Assembly (NCBI RefSeq): GCF_023634765.1
Contig: NZ_JAMLFX010000002.1
Span: 895,738 to 959,737, forward strand
DNA length: 64,000 nt
Direction: 5' to 3'
Origin: Pseudomonas sp. AKS31
GTDB lineage: Bacteria; Pseudomonadota; Gammaproteobacteria; Pseudomonadales; Pseudomonadaceae
A model generated the notes under the pieces. The model did not search any database. It saw only the letters and a program-made list of their open reading frames with translations, and was not told the DNA's origin. A program made the translations under genes and the position numbers. Position 1 is the first letter of the stretch, and every line of letters starts with the position of its first letter. Positions 7,819 through 19,080 of the stretch are shown one piece after another.

Positions 7819-8484
7819 ATGCAACCGAATACTTTCGATCTGTTCGCCGATCATGAACCCGAACAACGCCCGCGCGCCGAGCAGATTGGCGAGCAGTCCT
7901 GGGTGCTGCATGGCTTTGCCCTGCCGCTGATCGAGCAGATTCTTCCGGCGCTGGATGCAATTCTTGCCGCCGCCCCCTTGCGCCACATGGTCACGCCGGG
8001 TGGTTTCAGCATGTCGGTGGGCACCAGCAGTTGTGGTGAGTGGGGCTGGATCACTGATCGCAGCGGCTATCGTTATTCGGGTGTCGACCCGCTCAACGGT
8101 CTGCCTTGGCCGCAGATGCCGAATTCGTTCGCTGCTCTGGCGCATTCGGCAGCCGAGCGGGCAGGTTTTTCTGGCTTCAACGCAGATTCCTGCCTGATCA
8201 ATCGCTATGTCCCCGGCGCTAAAATGTCTTTGCATCAGGATAAAGACGAAAAGGACTACGCCCCGCCGATCGTTTCCTTGTCACTCGGATTGCCGGCCAT
8301 ATTCCTGTTCGGTGGTTTTGCGCGCAGCGACAAGACCCGGCGAATCCCGCTGCTGCACGGTGACATGGTGGTCTGGGGCGGCGTTGACCGATTGCGCTAC
8401 CACGGCGTATTGCCAATCAAGCAAGGTCAGCATCCGCGCTTGGGTCAACAGCGGATCAATCTGACGTTTCGGGTTGCTCGCTGA
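7819..8484 (+). CDS. alkB: Alpha-ketoglutarate-dependent DNA/RNA demethylase AlkB
   Basis: A 221-residue AlkB. It removes 1-methyladenine and 3-methylcytosine from nucleic acid by oxidative demethylation. The nucleotide-recognition and active-site block NRYVPGAKMSLHQDKDE gives His139 and Asp141; His195 (RYHGV) completes the iron site, and Arg212 and Arg218 (RINLTFR) are the 2OG and substrate-contact arginines. All sit about 8 residues after their E. coli counterparts. Length is normal (216 in E. coli). It follows the other dioxygenase by 5 bases and precedes ada by 87 bases, with an Ada-box-like site between. Confidence 0.96.
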   Translation: MQPNTFDLFADHEPEQRPRAEQIGEQSWVLHGFALPLIEQILPALDAILAAAPLRHMVTPGGFSMSVGTSSCGEWGWITDRSGYRYSGVDPLNGLPWPQMPNSFAALAHSAAERAGFSGFNADSCLINRYVPGAKMSLHQDKDEKDYAPPIVSLSLGLPAIFLFGGFARSDKTRRIPLLHGDMVVWGGVDRLRYHGVLPIKQGQHPRLGQQRINLTFRVAR

Positions 8485-8492
8485 ACCCGAAA

Positions 8493-8518
8493 AATTTGAC
8501 CGCAAGGCCCGGAGTGTT
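8493..8518 (+). promoter_or_regulatory. Ada box upstream of ada
   Basis: AAT-TTGACC-GCAA (8493-8505) is an exact AAT-N6-GCAA Ada box, 67 bases before the ada start. Its flank is shared with the site at 7022. This predicts autoregulation of ada by methylated Ada. Confidence 0.65.
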
Positions 8519-8571
8519 GAGCCAGGCGAGGCTGGTTAACCTGAATCAAACAGGTCAACGGATTACTCATC

Positions 8572-9639
8572 ATGAAGACGCTTTCGACCCCGCTTGATAC
8601 CGCAAACGATCCACGCTGGGCCGCTGTGGTTGCGCGAGATTCCCGCGCGGACGGGCAGTTTGTCTATGCAGTGAAAACCACCGGTATCTACTGCCGCCCA
8701 AGCAGCCTTTCACGTTTGCCGAAACCGCAGAACGTCGAGTTTTTCGATACCGCCGAACAGGCCGAAGCCGCCGGCTATCGGCCGAGCAAGCGCGCCAGCA
8801 AGGATCAGAGTGATGTGGCCGTGCAGCATGCCGCGACCGTCGCCATTGCCTGCCGCCATATCGAATCTGCCGAAACATTGCCGGCGCTCAACGAACTGGC
8901 GCAAACCGCTGGCCTGAGTCCGTTTCATTTTCATCGTGTGTTCAAAGCCGCGACAGGGTTGACGCCCAGGGGCTACGCAGCGGCCCATCGCTCGCGCAAA
9001 GTCCGTGAGCGCTTGGCAGACGGCGGTTCGGTGACGGATGCGCTGTACGACGCAGGCTTCAATTCCAACAGCCGTTTTTATGAATCAGCAGATCACGTGC
9101 TGGGGATGAAACCCGGCGACTATCGCGCTGCCGGAAAGAACAACGACATCCGATTCGCCGTTGGCCAATGCTCGCTGGGAGCAATTCTGGTGGCGCAAAG
9201 TGAGCGAGGGGTGTGCGCGATTCTGCTAGGTGACGATCCGCATCAACTGGTGTGCGATCTGCAGGATCAGTTTCGCCAAGCCAACCTGATCGGTGCCGAT
9301 GCCGGCTTCGAGCAACTGATCGCCAGGGTCGTGGGATTTATCGAAGCCCCGGCGCTCGGTCTGGACCTGCCGCTGGACGTTCGCGGCACGGCGTTTCAGG
9401 AACGGGTGTGGCAGGCGCTGCGGGGAATCCCGGCGGGGCAGACGGCGAGTTACGCCGAAATTGCCCAGCGCATCGGCGCACCGACGTCCATGCGCGCGGT
9501 GGCCCAGGCGTGCGGAGCCAACCGTCTGGCGGTGGCGATCCCTTGCCACCGCGTAGTGCGCAGCGATGGCAATCTTTCCGGCTATCGCTGGGGCGTCGAA
9601 CGCAAGCGTCTGTTGCTTGAGCGCGAGACGCCGGTTTGA
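8572..9639 (+). CDS. ada: Ada: AraC-type regulator / O6-methylguanine-DNA methyltransferase with degenerate N-terminal zinc site
   Basis: A 355-residue protein with the full Ada architecture: N-Ada domain (about 10-80), AraC helix-turn-helix (about 85-185), methyltransferase N-domain and C-domain (about 195-350). The methyl-acceptor motif IPCHRVV is intact at Cys325. The N-domain keeps Cys41 (TTGIYCRPS), the equivalent of the methylphosphotriester acceptor Cys38. The other three zinc ligands are replaced: Ser45, Ser72 and Ala75 stand where E. coli has Cys42, Cys69 and Cys72. The rest of that domain is well conserved, so this is not a random decay or frameshift. Either the domain senses damage without the classical zinc site or sensing has been lost. 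Confidence 0.93.
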   Translation: MKTLSTPLDTANDPRWAAVVARDSRADGQFVYAVKTTGIYCRPSSLSRLPKPQNVEFFDTAEQAEAAGYRPSKRASKDQSDVAVQHAATVAIACRHIESAETLPALNELAQTAGLSPFHFHRVFKAATGLTPRGYAAAHRSRKVRERLADGGSVTDALYDAGFNSNSRFYESADHVLGMKPGDYRAAGKNNDIRFAVGQCSLGAILVAQSERGVCAILLGDDPHQLVCDLQDQFRQANLIGADAGFEQLIARVVGFIEAPALGLDLPLDVRGTAFQERVWQALRGIPAGQTASYAEIAQRIGAPTSMRAVAQACGANRLAVAIPCHRVVRSDGNLSGYRWGVERKRLLLERETPV

Positions 9640-9673
9640 AGGATGAGTAGATGCTAGTCAGCGCGAAAACCGG

Positions 9674-10657
9674 TCAGCGATTAACGTCCACCACAACCCG
9701 TCCGCGAAGTTGCCCGGCGAGCAGTTTCGGTGCCGCATCGATGGCTTCACTCAAGCCGATCTCATGGCTGATCAACGCCAGCAACGAGAAATCCAGATCC
9801 TTGGCCAGGCGCTCCCACGCTTCCAGGCGGCGGACCTTTGGCTGAGTCACGCTATTGATGCCTGCGAGGGTCACGCCACGCAAAATGAACGGCGCCACCG
9901 ACGCCGGGAAGTCCATGCCTTGGGCCAGACCACAGGCGGCGACAGTGCCTTCGGCGCGGGTGCTCGCGCAGGCATTGGCCAGTGTGTGACTGCCAACCGA
10001 ATCGATCACCGCTGCCCAACGCTCTTTGGCCAGTGGCTTGCCGGGCGCTGACAATGTCGCGCGATCAATGATTTCGCCAGCGCCCAACTGGTGCAGATAT
10101 TCATGCTCGGAAACCCGGCCAGTCGATGCGACGACGCGATAACCGAGCTTGCTCAGCAGGGCGATGGCAAAACTGCCGACTCCGCCGTTGGCTCCCGTGA
10201 CCAACACCTCACCCTGCTCTGGGGTCACGCCATTGCGCTCAAGCGCCAGAATGCACAGCATCGCCGTATACCCGGCCGTACCGATGGCCATCGCTTGCGC
10301 TGCCGTAAAGGCCTTGGGCAACGGAATCAGCCAGTCGCCATTGAGTCGCGCCTTCTGCGCCAGACCGCCCCAATGGCTCTCACCGACACCCCAGCCGTTG
10401 AGCAGCACCTGATCACCCACCTTATAGTCGGGATGCGAACTGGTTTCCACGGTGCCCGAAAGATCGATCCCCGGCACCATCGGAAACTTGCGCACCACCG
10501 GACTGCTGCCGGTAATCGCCAGGCCATCCTTGAAGTTCAGCGTGCTGTACGCAACAGCCACGGTGACATCGCCTTCAGGCAACTGCTCCTCGTTGACCTG
10601 TTGCAGGTTGGCGCGGTAACCGCTGTCGTCTTTGTCGATCACAATGGCGTTGAACAT
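9674..10657 (-). CDS. acuI: Acrylyl-CoA reductase AcuI/YhdH-type oxidoreductase
   Basis: A 327-residue zinc-free medium-chain dehydrogenase/reductase. The YhdH/AcuI signatures are present: SSLNFKD-like YSTLNFKDGLAITG near residue 40, PGIDLSGTV, and the cofactor motif VTGANGGVGSFA near residue 150. Family members reduce acryloyl-CoA to propionyl-CoA with NADPH and protect against acrylate. The start ATG at 10657 lacks in-frame alternatives nearby. It converges with ada and is a single gene. The substrate is assigned by family only. Confidence 0.88.
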   Translation of the reverse strand: MFNAIVIDKDDSGYRANLQQVNEEQLPEGDVTVAVAYSTLNFKDGLAITGSSPVVRKFPMVPGIDLSGTVETSSHPDYKVGDQVLLNGWGVGESHWGGLAQKARLNGDWLIPLPKAFTAAQAMAIGTAGYTAMLCILALERNGVTPEQGEVLVTGANGGVGSFAIALLSKLGYRVVASTGRVSEHEYLHQLGAGEIIDRATLSAPGKPLAKERWAAVIDSVGSHTLANACASTRAEGTVAACGLAQGMDFPASVAPFILRGVTLAGINSVTQPKVRRLEAWERLAKDLDFSLLALISHEIGLSEAIDAAPKLLAGQLRGRVVVDVNR

Positions 10658-11014
10658 GACTGCCTCGCAGGATTGTTTTCAAAATGTCGTGCCTTGAAAT
10701 ACCACATCGCAACACCCTGCCACATTCAACTTTGCGCCAATCGGCAAATCGGCCGGGTGTTTCCATAACGCGAGACTATGCTTTTTCGACGGTCGTGGTT
10801 TCGCCAAAATGGCTAAAGAGTCCGCCATTGCCGCGACCACCGGCATACCAGCATTTTTCATCACTCTTTTGGCAGCCGAAATAACAGCAGACTTCATCGA
10901 CGCTGAAAAACTGCATGGGTTGTTCTTGATTTCGAACTGGCCGCGAGTCCGCTTTTGCTGCTAAAAACCGGGTTTGCCGCCCCTGCCCGCTACACCGTTC
11001 GGAGAACCGCCCTC
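10658..11014. other. Intergenic region, 357 bases
   Basis: This separates two divergent enzyme genes and should hold both promoters. A 72-residue minus-strand frame (10679-10897) and a 51-residue plus-strand frame starting at 10809 are open, but neither has a convincing ribosome site. I see no repeat or RNA gene. Confidence 0.5.
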
Positions 11015-13017
<2,003 letters not shown>

Positions 13018-13018
13018 A

Positions 13019-13699
13019 ATGTCGCTGACGAGTGCCGATTTCGCGGCGATCTGGCTGACACTGAAACTGGCGTCCCTGACTACCGCGATCCTGCTGGTGG
13101 TCGGCACTCCGATTGCCCTGTGGCTGTCGCGCACCGATTCGTGGCTGCGCGGCCCGATCGGGGCGATCGTCGCCCTGCCCCTCGTGTTGCCACCGACTGT
13201 GATCGGTTTCTATCTGTTACTGATGATGGGACCGCATGGTTTTCTCGGCCAGTTTACCCAATGGCTGGGCCTGGGCACTTTGACCTTCAGCTTCACCGGA
13301 CTGGTGATCGGTTCGGTGATCTATTCCATGCCGTTCGTGGTGCAACCGTTGCAAAACGCGTTTTCGGCGATCGGTACCCGCCCTCTGGAAGTCGCCGCGA
13401 CCTTGCGCGCCAATCCGTGGGACACGTTTTTCAGCGTGATTGTGCCGCTGGCGCGTCCTGGTTTTATCACTGCGGCGATCCTCGGCTTCGCACATACCGT
13501 CGGTGAGTTCGGCGTGGTGCTGATGATCGGCGGCAATATTCCCGACAAGACCCGCGTGGTTTCACTGCAAATCTACGACCACGTCGAAGCGATGGAATAC
13601 GCTCAGGCCCATTGGCTGGCCGGGGCGATGCTGGTGTTTTCGTTTCTGGTGTTGCTGGCGTTGTACTCCAGCCGCAAGACCCGCGCAGGCTGGAGTTGA
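13019..13699 (+). CDS. modB: Molybdate ABC transporter permease
   Basis: A 226-residue inner-membrane permease with five or so hydrophobic segments and the cytoplasmic EAA loop, here [26 protein letters not shown], which docks to Mod[17 protein letters not shown] is typical of ModB. It begins 1 base after the modA stop. Confidence 0.95.
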   Translation: MSLTSADFAAIWLTLKLASLTTAILLVVGTPIALWLSRTDSWLRGPIGAIVALPLVLPPTVIGFYLLLMMGPHGFLGQFTQWLGLGTLTFSFTGLVIGSVIYSMPFVVQPLQNAFSAIGTRPLEVAATLRANPWDTFFSVIVPLARPGFITAAILGFAHTVGEFGVVLMIGGNIPDKTRVVSLQIYDHVEAMEYAQAHWLAGAMLVFSFLVLLALYSSRKTRAGWS

Positions 13700-13702
13700 T
13701 TG

Positions 13703-14782
13703 ATGATTGATGTGCGTCTGAAACGGATCTATACGGGCTTCAGCCTCGATATCGACCTGAACTTGCCGGGCCGTGGCGTGACTGCGCTTTATGGTCATTC
13801 CGGCTCGGGTAAAACCACCTGCCTGCGCTGTATCGCCGGACTTGAACGCGCCGAACAGGGCTTTATCCAGATCAACGATGAAGTCTGGCAGGACAGCGAA
13901 AACGGCATTTTCGTCCCGCCCCACAAACGCGCGCTCGGCTACGTGTTTCAGGAGGCCAGCCTGTTTCCACACCTGTCGGTGCTGGCCAATCTGCAATTCG
14001 GCCTCAAGCGCATCGCCAAGTCCCAACGTCGCGTCGACATGGCGCAGGCCACTGAACTGTTGGGCATCGGCCATTTGCTCGAACGTCATCCGCAGCATTT
14101 GTCGGGAGGCGAACGCCAGCGCGTCGGCATCGCCCGTGCGCTGCTGACCAGCCCGAAACTGCTGCTGATGGACGAGCCACTGGCCGCGCTCGACAGCCAG
14201 CGCAAACGTGAAATCCTGCCGTACCTGCAACGCCTGCACGACGAACTGGACATTCCGGTGCTGTACGTCAGCCATGCCCAGGATGAAGTGGCGCGACTGG
14301 CCGATCACCTGGTGTTGCTCAGCGAAGGCAAAGCGCTGGCCAGCGGCCCGATTGGCGAAACCCTCGCACGTCTTGACCTGCCGATGGCGATGGGCGATGA
14401 CGCCGGGGTGATCATTGAGGGCCAGGTCAGCGCCTACGATGCGCAATATCAGCTGCTGAGCCTGCAACTGCCGGCCACCGAGATGAGCATCAGGGTGACG
14501 CACGCGCCGATGGAACCGGGTCAGGCCCTGCGCTGCAAAATCCACGCGCGGGACATCAGCCTGAGTCTGCAGAACAGCGAGTTCAGCAGCATCCTCAATC
14601 GACTGCCGGTGACGGTGGTCAGCGAACAATCGGCCGACAACGCCGCCCACGTGCTGATTCGCCTGGATGCTGGCGGCACCCCGCTGCTCGCGCGCATCAC
14701 CCGCTATTCCCGGGACCAGTTGGGCGTGCATCCGGGCCAGCATTTATGGGCGCAGATCAAAGCGGTCGCAGTCCTCGCCTAA
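13703..14782 (+). CDS. modC: Molybdate ABC transporter ATPase
   Basis: A 359-residue ATPase. Walker A is GHSGSGKTT, the signature is [15 protein letters not shown] and Walker B is [14 protein letters not shown]-terminal molybdate-binding (TOBE/MOP-like) domain occupies about residues 290-355, so it may sense cytoplasmic molybdate. A TTG at 13700 precedes the ATG at 13703; I use the ATG. It starts 3 bases after the modB stop. Confidence 0.95.
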   Translation: MIDVRLKRIYTGFSLDIDLNLPGRGVTALYGHSGSGKTTCLRCIAGLERAEQGFIQINDEVWQDSENGIFVPPHKRALGYVFQEASLFPHLSVLANLQFGLKRIAKSQRRVDMAQATELLGIGHLLERHPQHLSGGERQRVGIARALLTSPKLLLMDEPLAALDSQRKREILPYLQRLHDELDIPVLYVSHAQDEVARLADHLVLLSEGKALASGPIGETLARLDLPMAMGDDAGVIIEGQVSAYDAQYQLLSLQLPATEMSIRVTHAPMEPGQALRCKIHARDISLSLQNSEFSSILNRLPVTVVSEQSADNAAHVLIRLDAGGTPLLARITRYSRDQLGVHPGQHLWAQIKAVAVLA

Positions 14783-14854
14783 ATCATTCGGCACCACGGC
14801 AACGGCGTGCGGTCAATCGTTTTACAGACCGCCGCGCCATCAAAGGAAACTGCC

Positions 14855-15892
14855 ATGCCCGACACCGTGCTGACTGCCGACCTGCCATCCGACTTGCATT
14901 ACGTCGACGACACCCAGCCCGGTATCACTCGCAAAAAGCTGCGCGGCAAGTTCAGCTATTTCGAACCGTCAGGCCAGCGCATCAGTGATCCGGATGAAAT
15001 CAAACGCATCAATGCCCTTGCCGTACCACCCGCCTATACCGACGTGTGGATCTGCCCCGACCCGCGCGGTCATCTGCAAGCCACCGGCCGTGATGCCCGT
15101 GGCCGCAAGCAATATCGTTATCACGCGCGCTGGCGCGAGGTGCGCGATGCCGACAAGTATTCGCGATTGCGTGAGTTCGGTCTGGCGTTGCCGAAATTGC
15201 GCAAGCAACTGGAGGCGCTATTGGCGGCGCCCGGTTTCAGTCGCGACAAGGTCATGGCCACGGTCATCACCCTGCTCGACGCCACACTGATTCGGGTCGG
15301 CAACACACAATACGCCCGAGACAATCGCTCCTACGGCCTGACCACCCTGCGCAGCCGACATGTCGAAGTCAACGGCAGCGCTATCCTGTTCCAGTTTCGC
15401 GGCAAGAGCGGCATCGAACACCAGATCACCGTCAAGGATCGACGGCTGGCGGGCATCATCAAGCGCTGCCTGGAGATTCCCGGCCAGAACCTGTTTCAGT
15501 ATCTGGATGAAAACGGTGAGCGGCACACCGTCAGCTCTTCCGACGTCAACGCCTACCTGCAAACCCTGACCGGCGCCGATTTCACCGCCAAGGATTACCG
15601 CACGTGGGCGGGCAGTGCCTTGGCGCTGGCGGTGTTGCGCGAGTTGCAATGGGAGTCCGAGACCGAGGCCAAGCGGCATGTGGTGGAGATGGTCAAAGGC
15701 GTCGCCAAGCAGTTAGGCAACACCCCGGCGGTGTGCCGCAAGTGCTATATCCACCCGGCCGTAGTCGAGAAATTCATGCTCGGCGCCCTCGCTGAACTAC
15801 CTCGCCCGCGCGTGCGTAAAGGCCTGCGTGCCGAGGAAGTGGCGCTGGCAATGTTTCTCGAGCAAATGAGCGAGATGACCGACGCACCTTGA
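14855..15892 (+). CDS. DNA topoisomerase IB (poxvirus-like)
   Basis: A 345-residue type IB topoisomerase, which relaxes both positive and negative supercoils through a 3'-phosphotyrosine. The N-terminal domain shows GITRKKLRGKFSYF, then PPAYTDVWICPDPRGHLQATGRDARGRKQYRYH. Catalytic residues follow: Arg in TLIRVGNTQYAR, Lys in FRGKSG, Arg/His in the KDYRTWAGSALAL block, and the nucleophilic Tyr in CRKCYIHP near residue 292. I chose ATG 14855, with GGAAACTG as a weak ribosome site. It is sparse among bacteria but regular in Pseudomonas. It follows modC by 72 bases and may be read through. Confidence 0.92.
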   Translation: MPDTVLTADLPSDLHYVDDTQPGITRKKLRGKFSYFEPSGQRISDPDEIKRINALAVPPAYTDVWICPDPRGHLQATGRDARGRKQYRYHARWREVRDADKYSRLREFGLALPKLRKQLEALLAAPGFSRDKVMATVITLLDATLIRVGNTQYARDNRSYGLTTLRSRHVEVNGSAILFQFRGKSGIEHQITVKDRRLAGIIKRCLEIPGQNLFQYLDENGERHTVSSSDVNAYLQTLTGADFTAKDYRTWAGSALALAVLRELQWESETEAKRHVVEMVKGVAKQLGNTPAVCRKCYIHPAVVEKFMLGALAELPRPRVRKGLRAEEVALAMFLEQMSEMTDAP

Positions 15893-16036
15893 TCCGCGCA
15901 TGAGCGTCATCTAGGCTAGCCACCTCTCCCTCCTTCGGACGACCGCAGAAGTGAACAACCCGGCCTTCTAAAAATGTACTCGCGACACGCCATTCACGGC
16001 GCTTGTCAGTTTTCACGACATTTTCTGGAGGTGCCG

Positions 16037-17674
16037 ATGACTCACGTCTCGCGTACACCCGCACTCGTTTCCCTGAATCAACTGGGCTTTCAGTTCGCCA
16101 ATGGCGCAACCCTGTTCGAAGACCTGAACCTGACTTTCGATGATCAACCGACCGCGATCGTCGGACGCAACGGTGTTGGCAAAAGCGTACTCGCACGTTT
16201 GATTGCCGGGCAATTGCCCCCCGGCACCGGCAGCGTGGCACGCTCGGTTTGCGTGCATTACGTCGCTCAAACGTTCATCACTACACCCGGGCAAACCGTA
16301 GCCGATGCAACAGGGACGGCCTCGGTGCTCAACGCACTGGAGCGACTGAAGCTCGGGGGTGCCACGGCCGACGACTTCGACCTCATCGACGAACGCTGGG
16401 ATCTGGCGGAGTGCTTGCGGCAGATGCTCGATGAGGCTGGGCTGGCCGACATCTCTGGGTCGGATCTGACGGAGCACCTCAGCGGTGGTCAGCAAGCCAG
16501 AATTGCCCTGATCGGCGCACTGCTGAGCCAGGCGCCATTGCTGGTGCTCGACGAACCCACCAATCACCTCGACAGCGCCGGTCGGCAATGGCTGATGTGT
16601 TTACTTGAGCGCTGGCGTGGCGGCCTGATCGTCGTCAGTCACGACCGTCAATTGCTGGAGCAGATGCCGCGAACTGTCGAACTTACGCCTGCGGGAGCCA
16701 CTGTTTTCAGCGGACGTTTTGCGGATTTCACTGAACAACGCCGGATACATCAACAGGCAGCCCGGGCACAACTCGATCAGGCCCGTATCGAACGTCAGCG
16801 CGAACGCACGCGGCTGCAACGCGAGCACGACACCATCCAGCGCCATGCCGCCGGCAGCCGTCGTAACGCACAAAATGCCAACGTTTCGGGCTTCGAGCGG
16901 GCGGCACTGAAAGCCGCCGCGAGGGACATCATGGGACAGGTAAAAGTCGGCCAACAGGCACGCAAGGCCGATCTGGATCAGCGTGTTCGCGAGGCATACG
17001 AAAACGTCCTGCCCGACGACGGCGTGCTGATCAATCTGCCGGGGAGCGTGGTGCCGAGCAATCGGCAGGTGTGCACGCTGATCGACGCGTGCTTGCCATG
17101 GTTACCGGCAGATGCGCCCACCAGCCGCCTTGACCTCGCCATTCAAGGGCCGATGCGCATCGCTGTCAGTGGTCCTAACGGTTGTGGCAAATCGACGCTG
17201 TTGAAACTGCTGGCAGATGAAGGGGCGCCGGTGAGTGGCGAGTGCATCACGCATGTGCCCTTTGCTTTTCTCGATCAACAGCTGAAGCTGCTGGATGAGC
17301 ACACTTCGATTGTCGATCAGTTGCAGGCACAGCAAACGCCTTTGAGCGAAGGTGAGTTGCGCAGCTTGCTCGCCCATCTGCAACTGGACGCGCAGCGTGT
17401 TACCCGGCCCTGTGCCTCACTCAGTGGCGGCGAACGCTTGAAAGCAGCCCTTGCGCTGGCGTTGTGGCGCCAGACACCCGCGCAATTACTGCTGCTGGAT
17501 GAGCCGACCAATCATCTGGACCTGGCGTCGGTGCAAGCTTTCGAACAAGCCTTGCAGACATTTCCCGGGGCGATAGTTGTGGTTTCCCACGATCAGGCGT
17601 TTCTACAAACGTTGAATCCAAGCCATCACCTGATCTGGCACATCGAAGGCTGGCGTTGGCAACCGACGAGCTGA
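16037..17674 (+). CDS. ABC-F family ATPase
   Basis: A 545-residue soluble protein with two ABC domains and no membrane segments. First domain: Walker A GRNGVGKS, signature LSGGQQARIAL, Walker B LLVLDEPTNHLD. Second domain: GPNGCGKST, LSGGERLKAAL, LLLLDEPTNHLD. Between them is a charged helical linker (about residues 230-320) typical of ABC-F proteins that act on the ribosome. I chose ATG 16037, with TGGAGG 7 bases upstream. ABC-F members include translation factors such as EttA and Uup and antibiotic-resistance proteins. The short linker and divergence from the well-known housekeeping types leave its exact role open. Confidence 0.88.
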   Translation: MTHVSRTPALVSLNQLGFQFANGATLFEDLNLTFDDQPTAIVGRNGVGKSVLARLIAGQLPPGTGSVARSVCVHYVAQTFITTPGQTVADATGTASVLNALERLKLGGATADDFDLIDERWDLAECLRQMLDEAGLADISGSDLTEHLSGGQQARIALIGALLSQAPLLVLDEPTNHLDSAGRQWLMCLLERWRGGLIVVSHDRQLLEQMPRTVELTPAGATVFSGRFADFTEQRRIHQQAARAQLDQARIERQRERTRLQREHDTIQRHAAGSRRNAQNANVSGFERAALKAAARDIMGQVKVGQQARKADLDQRVREAYENVLPDDGVLINLPGSVVPSNRQVCTLIDACLPWLPADAPTSRLDLAIQGPMRIAVSGPNGCGKSTLLKLLADEGAPVSGECITHVPFAFLDQQLKLLDEHTSIVDQLQAQQTPLSEGELRSLLAHLQLDAQRVTRPCASLSGGERLKAALALALWRQTPAQLLLLDEPTNHLDLASVQAFEQALQTFPGAIVVVSHDQAFLQTLNPSHHLIWHIEGWRWQPTS

Positions 17675-17745
17675 GCTGTGTATTTTTTGCACGATTGCCG
17701 GGGGCTTCTATAGTTGATCTGACACGAATCAGCTGCGGTGACGCC

Positions 17746-17976
17746 ATGGAAGACATTTTCGTCGTGAAGCGTTGCAACAAGATCATTATTCACGGTCGAC
17801 GTGCCGAAGACAGCCAGCATGATCCCGCCGAAGCCACTGGTTGGTTTCGCATCTGCGACACACGTACTGGCGGTTTCATCGGTGATGGCTACGACACGGA
17901 GGGCGAAGCTCGACGTGAATGCACGCGCCTCAACGCAGTCAGTTCCCCACTACCGGCCCGCGAATCGTCCGGCTGA
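17746..17976 (+). CDS. Small conserved protein, unknown function
   Basis: A 76-residue protein, MEDIFVVKRCNKIIIHGRR..., with a strand-rich middle (GWFRICDTRTGGFIGDGYDTEGEARREC). No signal peptide. The ATG at 17746 is chosen over an upstream in-frame start that overlaps the end of the ABC-F gene. The cysteines at about 10, 43 and 65 are not in an obvious metal pattern. I recognise no family. Confidence 0.6.
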   Translation: MEDIFVVKRCNKIIIHGRRAEDSQHDPAEATGWFRICDTRTGGFIGDGYDTEGEARRECTRLNAVSSPLPARESSG

Positions 17977-18094
17977 TGCCGATCAGAAGCGGGTCTATAC
18001 TGAAACCAGCTGAAGGAGCAGCACCCCACGGCAGAAGGCTCGCAACACGCGGGCTTTTTGCTGCAGCTCAGGTTTCATAGAACGGAGGTGTTCC

Positions 18095-18325
18095 ATGTCC
18101 GAAAAAGAGTCCATCACCACCCTCCTTACCCTGCTTGACGCTCGACAAGCGCGCCTCGCCGCCGCGTGCAAAGAGATCGCCGACTGGGTCGATCACCAAG
18201 GCGGGCACCCCACCGCCCTGCGCATCCGGGACCGACTGAATGACATCGAGAAGGATGCTCCGCTGATTCGCAATACGCTGTCGGCGCTAAAGCCTGTTGA
18301 TCGGCCACTGCCTCGGTTCAGATGA
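18095..18325 (+). CDS. Small helical protein, unknown function
   Basis: A 76-residue protein, MSEKESITTLLTLLDARQARL..., predicted all helical with a heptad-like spacing of Leu and Ile, ending in a basic PRFR. GGAGG lies 7 bases before the ATG, a strong ribosome site. A terminator follows at 18403. I recognise no family; it may be a small dimeric helical bundle. Confidence 0.7.
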   Translation: MSEKESITTLLTLLDARQARLAAACKEIADWVDHQGGHPTALRIRDRLNDIEKDAPLIRNTLSALKPVDRPLPRFR

Positions 18326-18402
18326 CCTCGACCAGGCCAGGGTTTCAGGAATTTGCTCATTAGCGGTGACCCTAAGTCACCGCATTTGCAAAGTAACGCC
18401 CT

Positions 18403-18429
18403 CACCCGCCCGCATGCGGGTGTTTTTTT
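18403..18429 (+). terminator. Rho-independent terminator
   Basis: CACCCGC and GCGGGTG form a 7-bp stem with a 6-base loop, followed by seven T. It ends the gene at 18095. Confidence 0.9.
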
Positions 18430-18502
18430 GCCTGCGTCCAAACGGCGAACGCTTGCTGTCCGCGAGTTGTCATAACTTATACATGTCGCTCAGGAGACAG
18501 TT

Positions 18503-18787
18503 ATGGTTATCCATTTCAACGTCGACGGCCATCTGGCTTGCGGCCATAAAGGCAAACAACTGTCGGCAAGCCGCGAACTCAATCGCGTGAAGTGCCGCAG
18601 TTGCCGCAATACCGATGCATACAAGCAGGCACGAAAGGATCAGCGCAACGCCAGCCGCCGCATGGCCCGTCAGGCCAAAACCTCGCACGATGCAACAAAC
18701 TGGCGCGCAGAATGGATCGAGCGCCTGACCGCCATGGCCGGCCTTCAGCGCTTGCCTCGCGGGTTTAGCGGACAGGCTTTCGTCTAG
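18503..18787 (+). CDS. Small basic protein with CxxC-type motif, unknown function
   Basis: A 94-residue protein. The N-terminal part has ACGHKGKQLSASRELNRVKCRSCRN, where Cys13, His15 and the CRSC pair look like a zinc knuckle. It is followed by a long Arg/Lys/Ala-rich helix (AYKQARKDQRNASRRMARQAK) that could bind nucleic acid. CAGGAGA sits 6 bases before the ATG. A strong terminator follows 25 bases after the stop. A nucleic-acid role is inference. Confidence 0.72.
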   Translation: MVIHFNVDGHLACGHKGKQLSASRELNRVKCRSCRNTDAYKQARKDQRNASRRMARQAKTSHDATNWRAEWIERLTAMAGLQRLPRGFSGQAFV

Positions 18788-18811
18788 TACCGCGTGTTGG
18801 CAAGCCACCAA

Positions 18812-18845
18812 AAAGGCCTGCATGAGAAAACTCATGCAGGCCTTT
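18812..18845 (+). terminator. Strong hairpin terminator
   Basis: AAAGGCCTGCATGAG and its exact complement form a 15-bp stem with an AAAA loop. The stem end provides the T-rich tail, so it can act on either strand. Confidence 0.8.
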
Positions 18846-18998
18846 GATATTCATGGAGTAGCGTGCTGGTGCGGGAAATTGCTCTACGAGCGAAATTTCC
18901 ATCAACCAGCCAACTCACGCGGTTTTCCAGATTGCTCGCTGATTTCCAGATCCCACCAATCCGGTGAGCCTTGCTGTAGCACAAATGAGGCACAGAAG

Positions 18999-19016
18999 GA
19001 TGAACATACGTTCATC
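18999..19016 (+). promoter_or_regulatory. Palindrome upstream of a small membrane protein
   Basis: GATGAAC-ATAC-GTTCATC is a perfect 7-bp inverted repeat 65 bases before the ATG at 19081. The core GAAC-N4-GTTC looks like a repressor operator, but it is not the usual Pseudomonas LexA box (CTGT-N8-ACAG). The regulator is unknown. Confidence 0.4.
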
Positions 19017-19080
19017 GAAAACATGGCTCGATGCGTCTAGGCTGCGGGTTCCGACATAGTGACTACAGGAGTAACCCACC

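Noticed and set aside
8572..9639. ada as a pseudogene because of lost cysteines
   Set aside because: The frame is intact, the other N-domain residues, AraC domain and Cys325 site are conserved, and a matching operator is kept.
10679..10897. A 72-residue minus-strand ORF in the acuI-NMO intergenic region
   Set aside because: No convincing ribosome site or recognisable motif, and it runs to within 22 bases of acuI, where its promoter should lie.
18999..19016. LexA (SOS) box
   Set aside because: GAAC-N4-GTTC is the Bacillus-type form; the usual Pseudomonas LexA site is CTGT-N8-ACAG, so the SOS assignment is not supported.
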